64,000 nt of DNA from the NCBI GenBank assembly GCA_035235625.1, contig CP141142.1:27228995-27292994 (forward strand), in the 5' to 3' direction. Both the position numbers and the translations under genes were made by a program. Shown here piece after piece: positions 1-10,683 of this stretch. The notes beneath the pieces were generated by a model, which did not search any database, was not told where the DNA came from, and was given only the letters and a program-made list of their open reading frames with translations. The DNA comes from Saururus chinensis (Eukaryota; Streptophyta; Magnoliopsida; Piperales; Saururaceae). The first letter of the stretch is position 1. Each line of letters starts with the position of its first letter.

Positions 1-759
1 GAAAATAAAAAAGAAATGCAACAAAATCCAGCCTAATTAATACCAATTCAAATAGTTCAACAAATAGCTCTTAAATTTCTATGATCCATTTTGTTGTTCC
101 AATCTCACAATAAAACCCTAAACCCTGCAGTTACTTTAAGTATGCATTATTTGCTATCACTTTTTCACCAAGTAGTGAAGTAAGAGAGAAAGGAATATAT
201 TTCAAATCAAAAGCAGAAAAAACAGATTTAGAACAAAAATTCGGCAAAATACGATTCAACCTCAAATATCTAGCAATGTAGTTGACAAAGCAAAGCATAA
301 TACAATGTCATAAACCTGAAAACATCTAAAGACAACGTCAGTAAGCTATACTGATGTTTCCTACTCGGAGCTTCTTAGCTCAGCTTAACCATGATCAACA
401 ACCAGGATTCGTGCAGAAAAAAAAAAGTTCCGTAAGCAGAAATACTGAAAAAGAAAAATCAGAAAGAATATCTTAATTTCAGAAGCCTAATTAGTCAGAT
501 ACCATCATGCTCCTAGGATACGAATTTCCAAATTTTAAATCATAAATGTTGGACTCAAAAAATCGACGATACAACCAGGTTGAAAACCTCAAATTTCATC
601 TAGAAAACAACCACAGTTCATCACATTTGTATTGATTATTATCATTAAAGAGTCTTGTTAGCTCCAAAAAACTAAATTTGGCTACAACTCCCTGAAAACA
701 AACAAAAATTCGACTCTTAATAAATATGACCCATAATAGAAGATTCCTGGCTTCTCATA
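1..759. other. AT-rich non-coding stretch, probably intronic for the SPO11-like gene
   Basis: No exon with both splice sites and a family match could be found on either strand. If the two SPO11-like exons to the right belong to a live gene, this stretch would be its second intron or a later part of the gene. The minus strand was searched for the next SPO11 exon without success. A short AAACCCTAAACCCT run at 113-126 resembles a plant telo-box rather than a telomere. Confidence 0.5.
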
Positions 760-947
760 TACTTCCTCCATCCCATATTAATAGTTCTATTTCGAAAAAT
801 AGTAGTTTTTATTAAATGGTCAAACGCAGAGGAAAATAAGCTTATGATATTCTTTTTTCAGTACCCAATTACTTAATTGAACAAAATGGAGCTATCGAAC
901 AAACTTTTTTTCCCAAATGGAGCCATTAACTTAGAACGGAGGGAGTA
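760..947. mobile_element. Stowaway-type MITE (Tc1/mariner)
   Basis: The element is bounded by TA dinucleotides at 760-761 and 946-947. Left end TACTTCCTCCATCCCATAT and the reverse complement of the right end TACTCCCTCCGTTCTAAGT are imperfect inverted repeats that stay alignable for about 40 bases. This is the standard Stowaway terminus (CTCCCTCCGT type) with a TA target duplication. It is too short to code. It lies 15 bases beyond the splice donor of the SPO11-like exon 2, so it is an intronic insertion. Confidence 0.85.
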
Positions 948-963
948 CTTTAACTCCTATTAC

Positions 964-1215
964 CAGTTCCCAGCCGGATCAGAGCAGTAAGTCCGGTACC
1001 GATCCAGCAAGACGCAAGGAAGCTCCTGTCTGTTGCATATATTTTCCAACAAAAATCGGGTAAAATCTGCAACTCGAAAATCTCATGGGCATAAGCACTA
1101 AGCAAGGTAAAATTTGTAAGGATTTTGATTTTTATGCTAATTACAAAAAAATAAAGCTACTTCGAATTTTGAAGAGCAAATCCGAAGGCTTCGAGCTAGA
1201 AGAACTTCCCTCCAT
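964..1215 (-). CDS. SPO11-1: SPO11-1-like meiotic recombination protein, exons 1 and 2 (partial)
   Basis: SPO11 is the topoisomerase-VI-A-like protein that makes meiotic double-strand breaks. Two minus-strand exons join in frame. Exon 1 (1161-1215) begins with ATG and reads MEGSSSSSKPSDLLFKIR, ending at a GT donor. Exon 2 (964-1066) starts after TTGCAG and carries on as NFTRFLLENICN, then a stretch with DRYRTYCSDPAGN, ending at GT. This N-terminal pattern (LL-KI-FT, about 20 residues, YC--P) is how I recall plant SPO11-1 beginning; the exon-2 donor in phase 2 leaves TG-, consistent with the Cys that usually follows. Only about 52 of some 360 residues are present; the catalytic Tyr and TOPRIM domain are not in the window. 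It may be the 5' end of a gene running off the left edge, or a truncated copy. The match was made from memory, so confidence is moderate. Confidence 0.55.
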
Positions 1216-1228
1216 TTTTTCGTCAAGA

Positions 1229-1236
1229 TTTCGCGC
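1229..1236. promoter_or_regulatory. E2F-like site just upstream of the SPO11-like start codon
   Basis: TTTCGCGC fits the E2F consensus TTTSGCGC and lies 13 bases upstream of the minus-strand ATG, inside a short GCGCGC-rich patch that is unusual in this AT-rich DNA. E2F sites are typical of S-phase genes; a role here is inferred. Confidence 0.35.
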
Positions 1237-1424
1237 GCGCCACAGGAACTGCTCAAGACAAGCTTATGACTAATAGGAGTACCTCACACCGCTATAGATC
1301 CGAACCTCTTCATTGCCAGGCCCATGGCCCAGAAAGGGAAGGCCCACTAAATCCGGGTTCGCAAAAACAAAGCCCCATTTAGTTACGTGTCAATGAGCCA
1401 AGCTAGCAGAGCTTCTACTCTGAT

Positions 1425-1558
1425 GGCTGGGGGTGGGAGGGGCCAGGGGCACTTTGTTGCACCAATCAAAAAAATTTATCGGTGCTTTATCACAATAATA
1501 AAAAATTTCATAAGTTATGGGGCCATGACCCCCTCTAGGCCCCCTAGCTTCGTCCTTG
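1425..1558. mobile_element. Decayed hAT (Tip100-like) MITE
   Basis: It shares its core (GGGGCACTTTGTTGCACCAAT near the left, CCTAGCTTCGTCCTTG at the right end) with the clean 147-bp MITE at 10684-10830. The right terminus is preserved but the left terminus is not, so the left limit is approximate. Confidence 0.6.
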
Positions 1559-1663
1559 CTGAGGTTACATCTCGTCATTTGTCATTTTGCCTCTACCAAC
1601 CTAAACCTAAAGCCATAAACTGTGTTATTACCTACAGTCCCTCGTCCACCTCAAAGAGGTTAT

Positions 1664-1760
1664 CCAAGTAGCACCTCCAAGAGGCCATCTGGCTTGCACC
1701 TCCGGGAGGTCATCCTGCTTGCACCTCTGGGAGGCCACCTTGCTTCCACCTCTTCCCTCC
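1664..1760. repeat. 25-bp CCACCTC minisatellite (unit A copy)
   Basis: About four imperfect copies of a 25-base unit of the type AGGCCATCTGGCTTGCACCT plus CCGGG. The same array appears at about 6205-6300 in unit B. Confidence 0.6.
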
Positions 1761-1835
1761 AATCCCCCGTCCACCTCGTGCCTCCAGTCCCCCATCCGCC
1801 TCCTACCTTCCACCTCCCACCTCCAATCCCTCCTC

Positions 1836-2035
1836 TATAGATCCTCTCTTCATTGCCAGGCCCATGGCCTAGAAAGGGAAGGCCCACTAAATCTGGGTTA
1901 CTAAAAAAAAAAGCACTATTTGGTTACGTGTTGATGAGCCAAAGTTAGCTGAGCTTCTACTCTGACGGGCTTTAGGGCCGGGGGGCACTTTGTTGCACCA
2001 ATAAAAAAAAATTATAGGTGTTTTATCATAATAAC
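1836..2035. repeat. Tandem duplication, unit B, left part
   Basis: Second copy of the 540-bp unit. It runs into the Tip100-like MITE relic and stops at the target-site duplication of the hAT element that begins at 2036. The rest of the unit is found at 5836. Confidence 0.7.
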
Positions 2036-2052
2036 TAAGGCTGAGCCTGTTT

Positions 2053-2321
2053 GCCCAGCTCGGGCCAAACCCGTATAAACCGATAACAACGGGCTATTAT
2101 TGAGCTCTCATAAAATAAACCTGGCCCTGCGGTAAAAATAAACCAGGCTCATGCTTTACCACGGGGCCGGGTAAGTCCCACATTTCAATTTTAGCCCAGC
2201 CTAAGCCCGTATAAACCGACACAAACCGGCTATTATTAGGCTCTCATTAAATAAACCGGGGCCTTGCGATAGAAATAAACCCGGCTCGAGCTCTACGCGG
2301 GGCCTGATAAGTCCCGCTTTT
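2053..2321. repeat. Subterminal 140-bp tandem duplication in the hAT element
   Basis: Two copies, 2053-2192 and 2193-2321, both starting GCCCAGC and sharing CCCGTATAAACCGA, GGCTATTATT and TAAGTCCC. They lie next to the left end of the hAT element and are rich in CGGGC motifs, matching the subterminal repeats to which hAT transposases bind in known families. Confidence 0.7.
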
Positions 2322-2329
2322 TTATTTTT

Positions 2330-2760
2330 CTTCGCGCCTCTTAGACCCGAATCCACCTCCTTCGCCCGCCCGAGTTCCTCACCATTATCTGGTGCTCCGC
2401 TCCCAAATCCTTCGTTCCAATCTCTCAATCCGCCGCCGCAGGTGGAGGAATCCTAGATAGGCCCCGGCTCCGCATTCCCGCCGTCTCCTCCTCGTCGAGG
2501 AGGGCCGAACCAGCTCTGAAACGCGGGAAACGGCCGGCATTTGGCGAATCTTTCTCCGGCATTTCTGGAGGCTTGGGATTTCGTCCTGCATTGCGTTGCA
2601 AGCTCCCGTTTCGAAGTTTGGGGATGCGTCTGAGGCGGAATTTGCAGCGGTGAAGGGAATATGGAGCACTTGGATTTTTCTTTTCCTGTTGGCTTTTCTT
2701 CCGGTTTAGGGTTTATTGCTAGAATTTAGAGCTCAGGGATTGGTTGAGGCAATGATAGAA
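2330..2760 (+). other. CpG-rich region resembling a plant gene promoter or first exon
   Basis: This block is far richer in CG dinucleotides than its surroundings and contains TTTAGGGTTTATTG (about 2705-2718), a telo-box common in plant 5' leaders. No coding exon fitting the downstream CLU/TSS or BLOS2 pieces was identified. It looks like a captured 5' region of a host gene. Confidence 0.4.
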
Positions 2761-3391
2761 GCGGAATTGGTGGAGTGTGGATGATTGGAGGTAAAGCGGA
2801 ACTGGCTATTTTGGTATCGCGCCTGTGATTTCCATCTGTGCATAGGAGGATTTTGTAACGCATTGAAAGGAAAGGGAAAAAGGAGCCACTTTTGTTCTAT
2901 CTATTTCCACCTGAGCTGATCGAAGCAGCTGCTCTTTTTTGCAAGCTCACCATTTCGAATCTCTCAGCACGGTAATGGCATTCCCCTCTTCAGTTATTCC
3001 GATTGGTCTGAAAATTCTCGTCTCCTCTAGCCATTCCAATACTGTATTTGTGGCACGGAATATTAGCATGCTTGGACGAGACTGAACAAGAAAAGATGGA
3101 CATAATCTGCTAAAATACAATTCTTGGTTGGTTCAACAGATTTCTGAAAGTTGTGTGCAGTGTAACTCAATACGTTTTGTCTCTCTTCATCCTTGCTTTG
3201 GTCATCACAAAGCAGTTTCAACAAAAAATTTTAATGAAAATCAAATTTTCAGACGGATTTGCAACTTGAAACAAAATAATTATCTAGGAGCTTCTCACTT
3301 TTGTTGGCCAAAAATATTACACATAATGTGAGGCATGTGGTCAGGTAATCTGATGTTTTTTACTGTGTGCGTGTGAATAAACAATGTGCAG

Positions 3392-3484
3392 GGAATATGT
3401 ACGGATAAATTAGTAGATGTTCGGCGCTTGTTGGGCGTGAATAACGTCACCTGTGCCATTACTAGCTACTCCCTCTCTCACGAG
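3392..3484 (+). pseudogene. Single exon of a CLU/TSS/REC-type protein (clustered mitochondria family)
   Basis: The 93-base stretch is flanked by an acceptor (TGTGCAG) and a donor (GTAAGC) and reads [18 protein letters not shown] followed by [13 protein letters not shown]. This matches the N-terminal segment of plant TSS/REC/FRIENDLY-type CLU proteins, whose pattern is GISTD-I-DVRRLL-V---TC--TN-SLSHE. Those proteins exceed 1,000 residues; no neighbouring exons (for example the VRG...SLKPC...VEEDY part) were found, so this is an isolated exon that kept both splice sites. It lies inside the hAT element, which probably carried it from the parent gene. Confidence 0.7.
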
Positions 3485-4104
3485 GTAAGCATTTTTTTCT
3501 TGATGTTCTTGCTCTGTATAGTGCTGAGATGGTGTTGTTAGTTTTCTAACATTTCTTTTATGATAAGTTATACTCAATTTCTTGTACATGCTTCTTTTGA
3601 TACATTGTTATAGTATATCAGGCTTGATTTTTTAAATTAATTTTTAGACACAAGTGCTAGTTTCTTCACAAATCTTCTGGCTGCGTTATTTTAATTTGAA
3701 ATTATATTTGTTCTGTTAATTTTGTCCGCTTATAGTGGTTCTGAACTTTTTTTAATTTTATTTGTTTTATTCTAATGTTTAATCAAGGACTAAAATATAT
3801 GCTATATTTTTTATATATTGCAGAATTTATAAATATGTTACAAAATATTGATAGTCACTCAATGGACGTTGAGGAATATGATGACGATGAGAATATATAG
3901 TTAAATGCACTATTACTATAACACTTAATTTATCCTTGTTGCTAACTATCTCATTCTCATTTGTAATTGTGGGAAGCTTTTGCCTTTGTTTACATATCCA
4001 TGATTTAAGGTCAAAAGATCTGACTTTTGGGATTTGACTTCGTTATCAGTTCAGTCAAATTCCTTGTTTGTTCATTTTCTTATATATACTCTGCTTTCTC
4101 TCAG

Positions 4105-4371
4105 GGTACAAATTGCCAGCTTCAACTTTTGGAGACAATGAACCTCAGAGTGGCTGGCGAATATAAAAACTTTGGAGATGTTGCCTCTGGGTTGAGGGTA
4201 TATGTAGAGCAATTGAAGGATAAAAATGGTAGATTTGACGAGTATGTTCAGCAAATTGATGTAATAGACCAACAAGTTTCCGAATTGGAAGCTGTAGTGT
4301 CAATGCTTGACAAATATGTTACTCTATTGGAATCGAAGGTCCAATCTGCTTATGGAAGTACCCTCACCTAG
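4105..4371 (+). pseudogene. BLOS2: BLOC-1 subunit 2 (BLOS2)-like fragment
   Basis: BLOS2 is a small coiled-coil subunit of the BLOC-1 endosomal sorting complex. After an acceptor (TCTCTCAG) the frame reads GTNCQLQLLETMNLRVAGEY, then a segment with FGDVASGLRVYVEQL, FDEYVQQIDVIDQQVSELEA and LDKYVTLLESKVQSAY, ending in TAG at 4369-4371. This covers about 84 residues, essentially the whole conserved C-terminal helical part of plant BLOS2 (whole protein about 120-130). The N-terminal exon (SVS-MVKGELQ) was not found. It has no in-frame stop or frameshift, so it could be expressed from the adjoining captured promoter, but as it stands it lacks a start. It lies within the hAT element. Confidence 0.75.
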
Positions 4372-5835
4372 TTATATGAGATTTTTTGTGTATTTTTCAT
4401 TACAGCAATATCATGGAAAGTGCCTTTCTCTTTTTGGCATGCTCAGGTTGCTGCTGTTTTTTTTTGTTTCTCTCGTCTGTTTATTTCTTCATTTCAAGTT
4501 CCATACAATGAGGTATGTTTTTCAGATTAGTGAACAAGGTATTTATTTTGGCTGAACCAACATTGACATTTTCTTCCCGCCCCTATCCACTCAGCTTTTG
4601 GAAATGCAAACGAGAAAGCAAACGAGCATTGGAATCTAACGGTTACCTTTTTGAGTTAATTTGAACAACTTTGGTAATTTGTTTCTGTTGTAGTTCAATT
4701 AAAAATCTATCAGATTAATATTCTGAAGATATTACCCTTGCACTTGAAATCACAAAATTGTATTAGACTATTGCTATTAGATCAACCTGGTACTTTATGG
4801 TTACATTCTGTATGCCCTTTTTCTTCTTTGCTGCTGAACTCACTTTTGACTCCTAAGAGTCTTAGCAGTATCTCATTGAAGGTTTTTTTATTCCCTTTGT
4901 GGAAAAATAAGATCATCCAGTAACTATATGGAATCTGGCATCACCAACTGTTGGGATTAGAATCTCCTGACCCTTTGATCGTACTCACTAAGATTTTTAG
5001 GCTTAGAAATTATGATCGCAGATCGGTAGCTTTATATTTTGGGTATCGATATAAAAGCATAATTTATTGTCTCTGCATTTATGATAAACAGGAAGATGAG
5101 CATAATTTATTGTCTCTGCATCAGCATTAATGCCCACATGAAATGCTTAATTTGAACTTTGAAATTAGTTGCTATTAAATCCACACTCATATCTCATGGC
5201 TTAAAATATTGGGTTTGAATTGTATATTTTTTAATAAAAAAAATTTTATTTTTTTTAAAAAATATTTTTTAATATCGTATTGATATGTATCGGTCATATC
5301 GATATAGTACAGCCGATACGTATCAGCTTTTGGTAACAATCAAAAATTTATTGATACATATCAGCCAATACGGTCTTTTATGTCTATAAGTGCGTTTTAA
5401 GTATTACATAGCATCTAAATCACCTTTGACCTTGTAACAATCGAAATTACACTATAGATTGACTCGTACCAATTTGATATATAGGAGCCAATTAAAAAAT
5501 AACTACATTAGGCAAGGGAAATTGAAACCCCTTTAGAAAATGCATTAAGTAGGCCTAATCCATTGAGATTGTCTCATATCTAAATAGGATTTAAAATTTT
5601 ATATTTATTTTTTGTTTAAAAAATAATAAAATAGTAATTTTTTTAATGAATATTTGACTCCAATAATCAAATTTTATGGTATATTCAAGTTACATCTTAT
5701 TATGAGGCAAAAAATAACTCTTTTTAAGTTGAATGTAGTTATAGCCCGTTAAAGTTCACGACCATTTGCCTTTAAATGGGCTGTGAATAGTCGGGCTTAA
5801 GGGGCTCGGGCTCTAAAGCCCGATTACCAGCCCTA

Positions 5836-6470
5836 ACAATAATAGAAAATTTCATAAGTTAGGGGGCCATGGTCCCCTCTAGCCCCCCTAGCTTCGTTCC
5901 TGTTGAGGTTACATCCGGTTTCGAGACGGTTCAAGGTATCGACTATCGACAAGTAGACTTTTATTTGAAAAAGGGTAATGTAAGCTTGGGTTCGTACGTA
6001 TATTTTAAAACTCAGCTCGGATACCAATTTGTATTGGTATTCAAGCGAGTTCAATCATGTTTGACCAAAGGTCAACCAAACCTAGAGGTTAACTTGGTTA
6101 TGCTTTTTATAATCGTCATTTGCCATTTCGCCTCTGCCAACCTAAACCTAAAGCCATAAACTGTGTTGCTGCCTATAGTCCCTCGTCCACCTCAAAGAGG
6201 TTATCCAGTTAGCGCCTCCAAGAGGCCATCTAGCTCACACCTCTGGGAGGCCATTCTACTTGCACCTCTGGGAGGCCACCTGGCTTCTGCCACTTGCCTC
6301 CAATCCCCTGTCCACCTCTTGCCTCCAGTCCCTCGTCTGCTTACCTCCTCCAGTCCCTCATTCACCTCCCGCCTCTAGTTCCCCTTCTGCCTTTAGGAGA
6401 CCATCTGCCACGCTAACCTCCTCACCCAACTCTCCTCTCTGTTAGAGACTAAAGTCACCCTCTTCATCGT
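5836..6470. repeat. Tandem duplication, unit B, right part
   Basis: It resumes the Tip100-like MITE relic (AATAATAGAAAATTTCATAA, right end at about 5903) and then the same flanking DNA as unit A (TAAACCTAAAGCCATAAACT and the CCACCTC minisatellite). Unit B has about 205 extra bases (about 5910-6115) that unit A lacks; they show no clear terminal repeats. Confidence 0.65.
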
Positions 6471-6689
6471 TCTATCTAGTGTCTTCTCCCTCTAATTCTT
6501 GGTCAGTCGCATCTGCCTCGAGATAGACCATCGCCAAGCCCCACCAAAATATTTGCCTTCAACCATCTCCTCCTCCACACCACCTCCCACCTCCTCCATC
6601 CCTTGTGTACCTCCTCTGCTATTCTAAGAAGCTTCAAGACGATGAGACCTCGTGGACCTCGCCACCCAAGCAAAGAAGATGGTGTTCCA

Positions 6690-6768
6690 TATATATATAT
6701 ATATATATGGGCCGTGAGTAGCATGGGCCTGAGCTCACGGAGCCGGGCATGAGCCCAGGCTCACCTTA
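6690..6768. mobile_element. Fragment of a second hAT-related end
   Basis: Read in reverse complement from 6768, the sequence starts TAAGGTGAGCCTGGGCTC, close to the left terminus of the 2036 element (TAAGGCTGAGCCTG), with the same GGGC-rich subterminal composition. Only this end is present before a TA microsatellite. Confidence 0.4.
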
Positions 6769-6776
6769 ACTTTTCC

Positions 6777-6780
<4 letters not shown>

Positions 6781-6865
<85 letters not shown>
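6781..6865. repeat. (TA)n microsatellite, 85 bp
   Basis: An uninterrupted TA dinucleotide run of about 42 repeats. Shorter TA runs lie at 6689-6708 and 7050-7070. Confidence 0.97.
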
Positions 6866-6867
<2 letters not shown>

Positions 6868-8519
6868 GAACATTAGGGATAAAGTATAAGTCTATTAACA
6901 GAATATTTTGATATAAAAAGTATATTTTTATCACTTGACATAATGTATATTTATATATATAAAAGAGAATTCATCAATATAAATAACACCAACTCTTCTT
7001 ATCAAGAATGGATGAGGAACCTTAAAGATTGACAAGTGAATAAAATACTAGACATATATATATATATATATCCTCATAGTGACCATTCTTATTAAATGAA
7101 CACCAATAAATGGCCTCACACTTGGTAACCATCCAAGTTAATCTGAATTTTTTATTTTAATTAATACAAAACATGGCTTTTTATTTTCAAATAATTTTTT
7201 TATTTTCTTTATTGCTTTTGGGTTTCTAATGGGGTCCACATGTGGGAACACACTAACAGTTGGACCTAGCCAAGGCCCCCTGCAGCATCGGGAAATCCAG
7301 ATCCAGGTGACGTAAGACCTAGTTGCAATTTCATTTCAATTTCCCAAGGCCTTCCCCCTCCTCCCTCCCCTCCCTTGTGGCTAGGCTTTTTTTTTCACAA
7401 CCCGGACTGGCTCGGTTGTCCAAGTCACTGGTTTGACCAGCCAGGCTAGAGTGATGCACTCAGGTAAACTCTGCCCTATAACCCAACCCAAACGACTAGG
7501 CTCTGATTTTTTACTGGGCCCGGTTGAACCAATCAGGCCAGCCCCAATTTTAAAACACAGGTTCACGCACGACTGCATAAAGTTGTCAAGTCCTGATCTG
7601 ATGGCACCCATTAAAAGAGAGAGTGGACATGAGATTCAAACCAACCCACGTACCACTGAGTAATGTATGTAGTAGGATCAAAATTTGATGGCACATGATG
7701 CTTGGGCTCACACAATCACATGTGAGCCCGGGCTTATATAAATAAGACTTTGCTTATCTTATATTCCCTCTATGTTTTTTGTGTTAATGAGTCATGTCTA
7801 CGTTCATAGGACTTAATTAAAGGGTTTGGGCAATATGCCTTATAGAGCATCATATTCTACCGCCAATTACCTCAAACATGTATAATGCCCACACGTCATA
7901 CACACCAAGTAGATCATGATATAATCCCATGTGGGCGGCCAATTAAGTGGGGGTTTTGAAATTATCTAAAGTTTTAAAAACATCCCAAATTAATTGTGTA
8001 TTTAATGTTATCCTTCTCATAGTAATTAGTAGATGGATTAAAATTTTTGATAAATTTGTTTCATTAAATATCACATTTTTAAAAATATGAACAATTAATA
8101 TTGGATGAATGAGTATATATTCCATGTTATAAGTATATTTTAATTATTAAAATCTTTATTTTTTAAACCATAAAATAACGAGATATATACTTTTGTACTT
8201 AAATTATAACAACCAAATGTGCAATAAAAAAGAAATAATTCGGCTATGTTCTAAATATATTATGGAGAAATCTAGTATGTGTTGCAAAGCAGTGCATGAT
8301 TTACCATTGGTGGCACCATAATTGGAAAAGGAAGTTGGGGTTGAGGCCTTCAGGGTAGAGTGGGGCAAGCGTGGGGCAAAGCATTGTCACTATCTTGAAG
8401 GGCATTGTTCTCATAGTAGTGAGGGTTGGTACCGTATACTATGCATCAATTTAAGCATGTTTAGCCACCCAAAAATCAATTTTATTAGATTGTCAACCCC
8501 CAAATGACCAATCTAATAC
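6866..8519. other. Gene-free stretch with repeat debris
   Basis: No gene is supported. 7370-7660 contains a GC-richer repeat-like block with phrases such as GGCCCGGTTGAACCAATC that are common in plant dispersed repeats. The rest is AT-rich and featureless. Confidence 0.5.
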
Positions 8520-9350
8520 AAATCACTTAATTAACTTGATTGATATTTATGTTTCAAATATGCACAAACAATACACACCCTAAATCGTATATTGCTCATC
8601 AAATAAATAAATAAAATCACAAACAAACAAGATACATGATTTTTTATGTGGAAAATACAAACTATGGAAAAACTATGGGACTTTTCATGCCACATAACTT
8701 TTGCACTATAAAATAAGTTTGAGTACTAGATCACATTTTTTCTAGTACAACTACTATCCAACGATCTACTCAATTACTTTGACTCCACCTCATGCAATAC
8801 CAATCTCCATGGCATGTTCTTCATTTCTTCTATTCATTCACGGGTGCACGATCTCCTTGGATGTCCACCAAGTCAATCAAAGAATAACTTCAACAATTTG
8901 AACTCACTCAATGAGAAAAGTCAAGTTTTTATCATAGGGTTTCAAGTTAGTCTCTCTATACAATCTTCAAAACATCATGAAGAGAACTCACAAAATGATT
9001 ACTAACTCAAGAAAGTATATGATCAATAGAAAACAATCATTGTATCAAAAGAGACTCTCAAAAGAGAAATATGAGGAAAAAGATATACTAGACTTGAAAC
9101 TAGGGCTCTTTAGGAATGAAGGCAGCTTCTCTCATTAATATTATTCGTAGAAAACTAGTATTTATAGTGTAGAAGATTATAAGTAGAAATTTTACCTTAT
9201 TAGGAATCAAATCAAACTAAATTAGAAAACATCTTTGGTAGGGCAATTCATGGGTCGATCGATTTACTTGAATAGATTGCAGAGAATAGCATATCATGGA
9301 TTTTGCATAACACTAGGACAATCAATCAGGTGATTGATCTAACTGTTGAT
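8520..9350 (-). mobile_element. SIRE-like Copia LTR fragment
   Basis: It contains TTTTTATGTGGAAAATACAA and a run of GATCGAT-type motifs that recur in the better-preserved SIRE-like LTR at about 36020-37140. Ends cannot be set. It is a fossil fragment with no coding part. Confidence 0.35.
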
Positions 9351-10683
9351 TTTTTACTTGTGCTTCAAATAAATGTCTAACTTGTTTTGTGTGATACCTG
9401 TAATTTCTATGAGGAATTTATATGTTATTATTCACTATTCATCCTCATAGTTATTTTGTGACTTATGTGTTAGAAGGCTTTGTGTTCTTTGAATTGACAA
9501 ACCCCTTTGGTAAATAAAAGATTATTAAGTGATAAACTTAGGAAAGTATCATCGATGATAAACATGAAGTTTGATTAATTTTATTTTAGAGAAAAAAATT
9601 CTTTTCACAAGCACTGACATGTCGGTGATCTATCGAAGAAACTATAATTCACTGGACACGTCAGTTTACTTACCATAAAGTATTAAAGACATTGTTAGCA
9701 ACCTTTAATGTATCGATTATCTTAGATCAATTATACCGATTTGTTTTGGAACTGTATGTAAAAGCGGTTTCGAGTAGTTTCATGGGTAGTTATGCACTAG
9801 AACTTATGTTAGTGATAGAATAACTTCATCAAATTTTAATTCTATGATTACTAGAATATTATGGTTGGCCCAAAGGTGCACCAATTTTCTTCTAACAATT
9901 GAATTATTGAAGGATAATTAGAAAGTGCACTTAATTAGGTTGGAACGATGACCCAAAGGTGGTGAACTACTTAATGTGTGCACTTAGCTAATTATTCCTA
10001 CAAGGTGATAGGTAACACCATAATAGTTGAATAACATAACATTATATTATTCCTAAAGGTATATCAAAGTTATATTGTTCATTATATATGTATTTTCTAT
10101 GTGTTTGATTATGTCATATTCAAAGTACTAATATATTGAGCATCATTATTTAATTGTAGCATCAATTCTTATTTCTTTGCATTCACATGCTTCCTCCATT
10201 CTTATGCTCTATAGCCTTAATTTTTTATACTAGAAAGAGCAAGTCCAATTCAACCTTAGTGTTTTGGACCTTAATGTTGCACTTAGAACTGAAAACTTGT
10301 TGCTCGCAACTAGCAAGGCTGAAGCAAATGTATTATTTAATGCATGAGAAAGGTCCAACAGGTTAAGCCTCATGTTTATGCGAATGACAATTAAACATCA
10401 TCAAGACCACACTCCTTCCAATTGAAAATGCCAAATAATTTCTAAAATAAAGTTGAAGAACATTTTAAGTTTGCAAATAAGTCCCTTGTAGGGACTTTCA
10501 CGGCCAAGCTAATCATGATGGTTCTCGTGGTATGCATGAACACGTTCTTGAGATGACAAATTTGGTAGCACAACTTAACTCATTGTTGATGTTAGTGGAT
10601 GAGTTCCTTCTTATCCAGTATATTTTAAATTCCTTACTAACTCAGTATGAGTCATGTCCAATTAACCACAACACCATGAAAGA

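Larger units (their letters stand above)
1293..1835. repeat. Tandem duplication, unit A (about 540 bp)
   Basis: The segment starting TATAGATCC at 1293 recurs at 1836, an offset of about 540 bases, with long matching runs such as CATTGCCAGGCCCATGGCC and GCCCACTAAATC. Unit B (1836-2035) is interrupted by the hAT element and resumes at 5836. Each unit carries a relic of the same Tip100-like MITE followed by a CCACCTC-rich minisatellite. There is no convincing gene; ORFs here are translations of the repeat. Confidence 0.75.
2036..5835. mobile_element. Non-autonomous hAT-type element carrying host gene fragments (Pack-hAT candidate)
   Basis: Left end TAAGGCTGAGCCTG and the reverse complement of the right end TAGGGCTGGTAATCGGGC are imperfect terminal inverted repeats of the plant Ac/hAT kind (compare TAGGGNTGGCAAACGGGC). 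The flanking octamers ATAATAAC (2028-2035) and ACAATAAT (5836-5843) match at 6 of 8 positions, as expected for an old 8-bp duplication, and the uninterrupted copy in unit A shows the empty-site sequence ACAATAAT. Both ends have subterminal GGGC/GCCCG clusters. No transposase was recognised. The inside holds a CpG-rich gene 5' region, one CLU/TSS-like exon and a BLOS2-like fragment. The boundaries rest on the empty-site comparison, which is strong; the capture interpretation is inferred. Confidence 0.65.

Noticed and set aside
113-126. AAACCCTAAACCCT as telomeric sequence
   Set aside because: Only two units; short telo-boxes of this kind are common in plant promoters and introns.
3826-3899. 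Short acidic exon-like frame after an acceptor (MDVEEYDDDENI)
   Set aside because: It is very short, has no family match and no clear donor; chance occurrence cannot be excluded.
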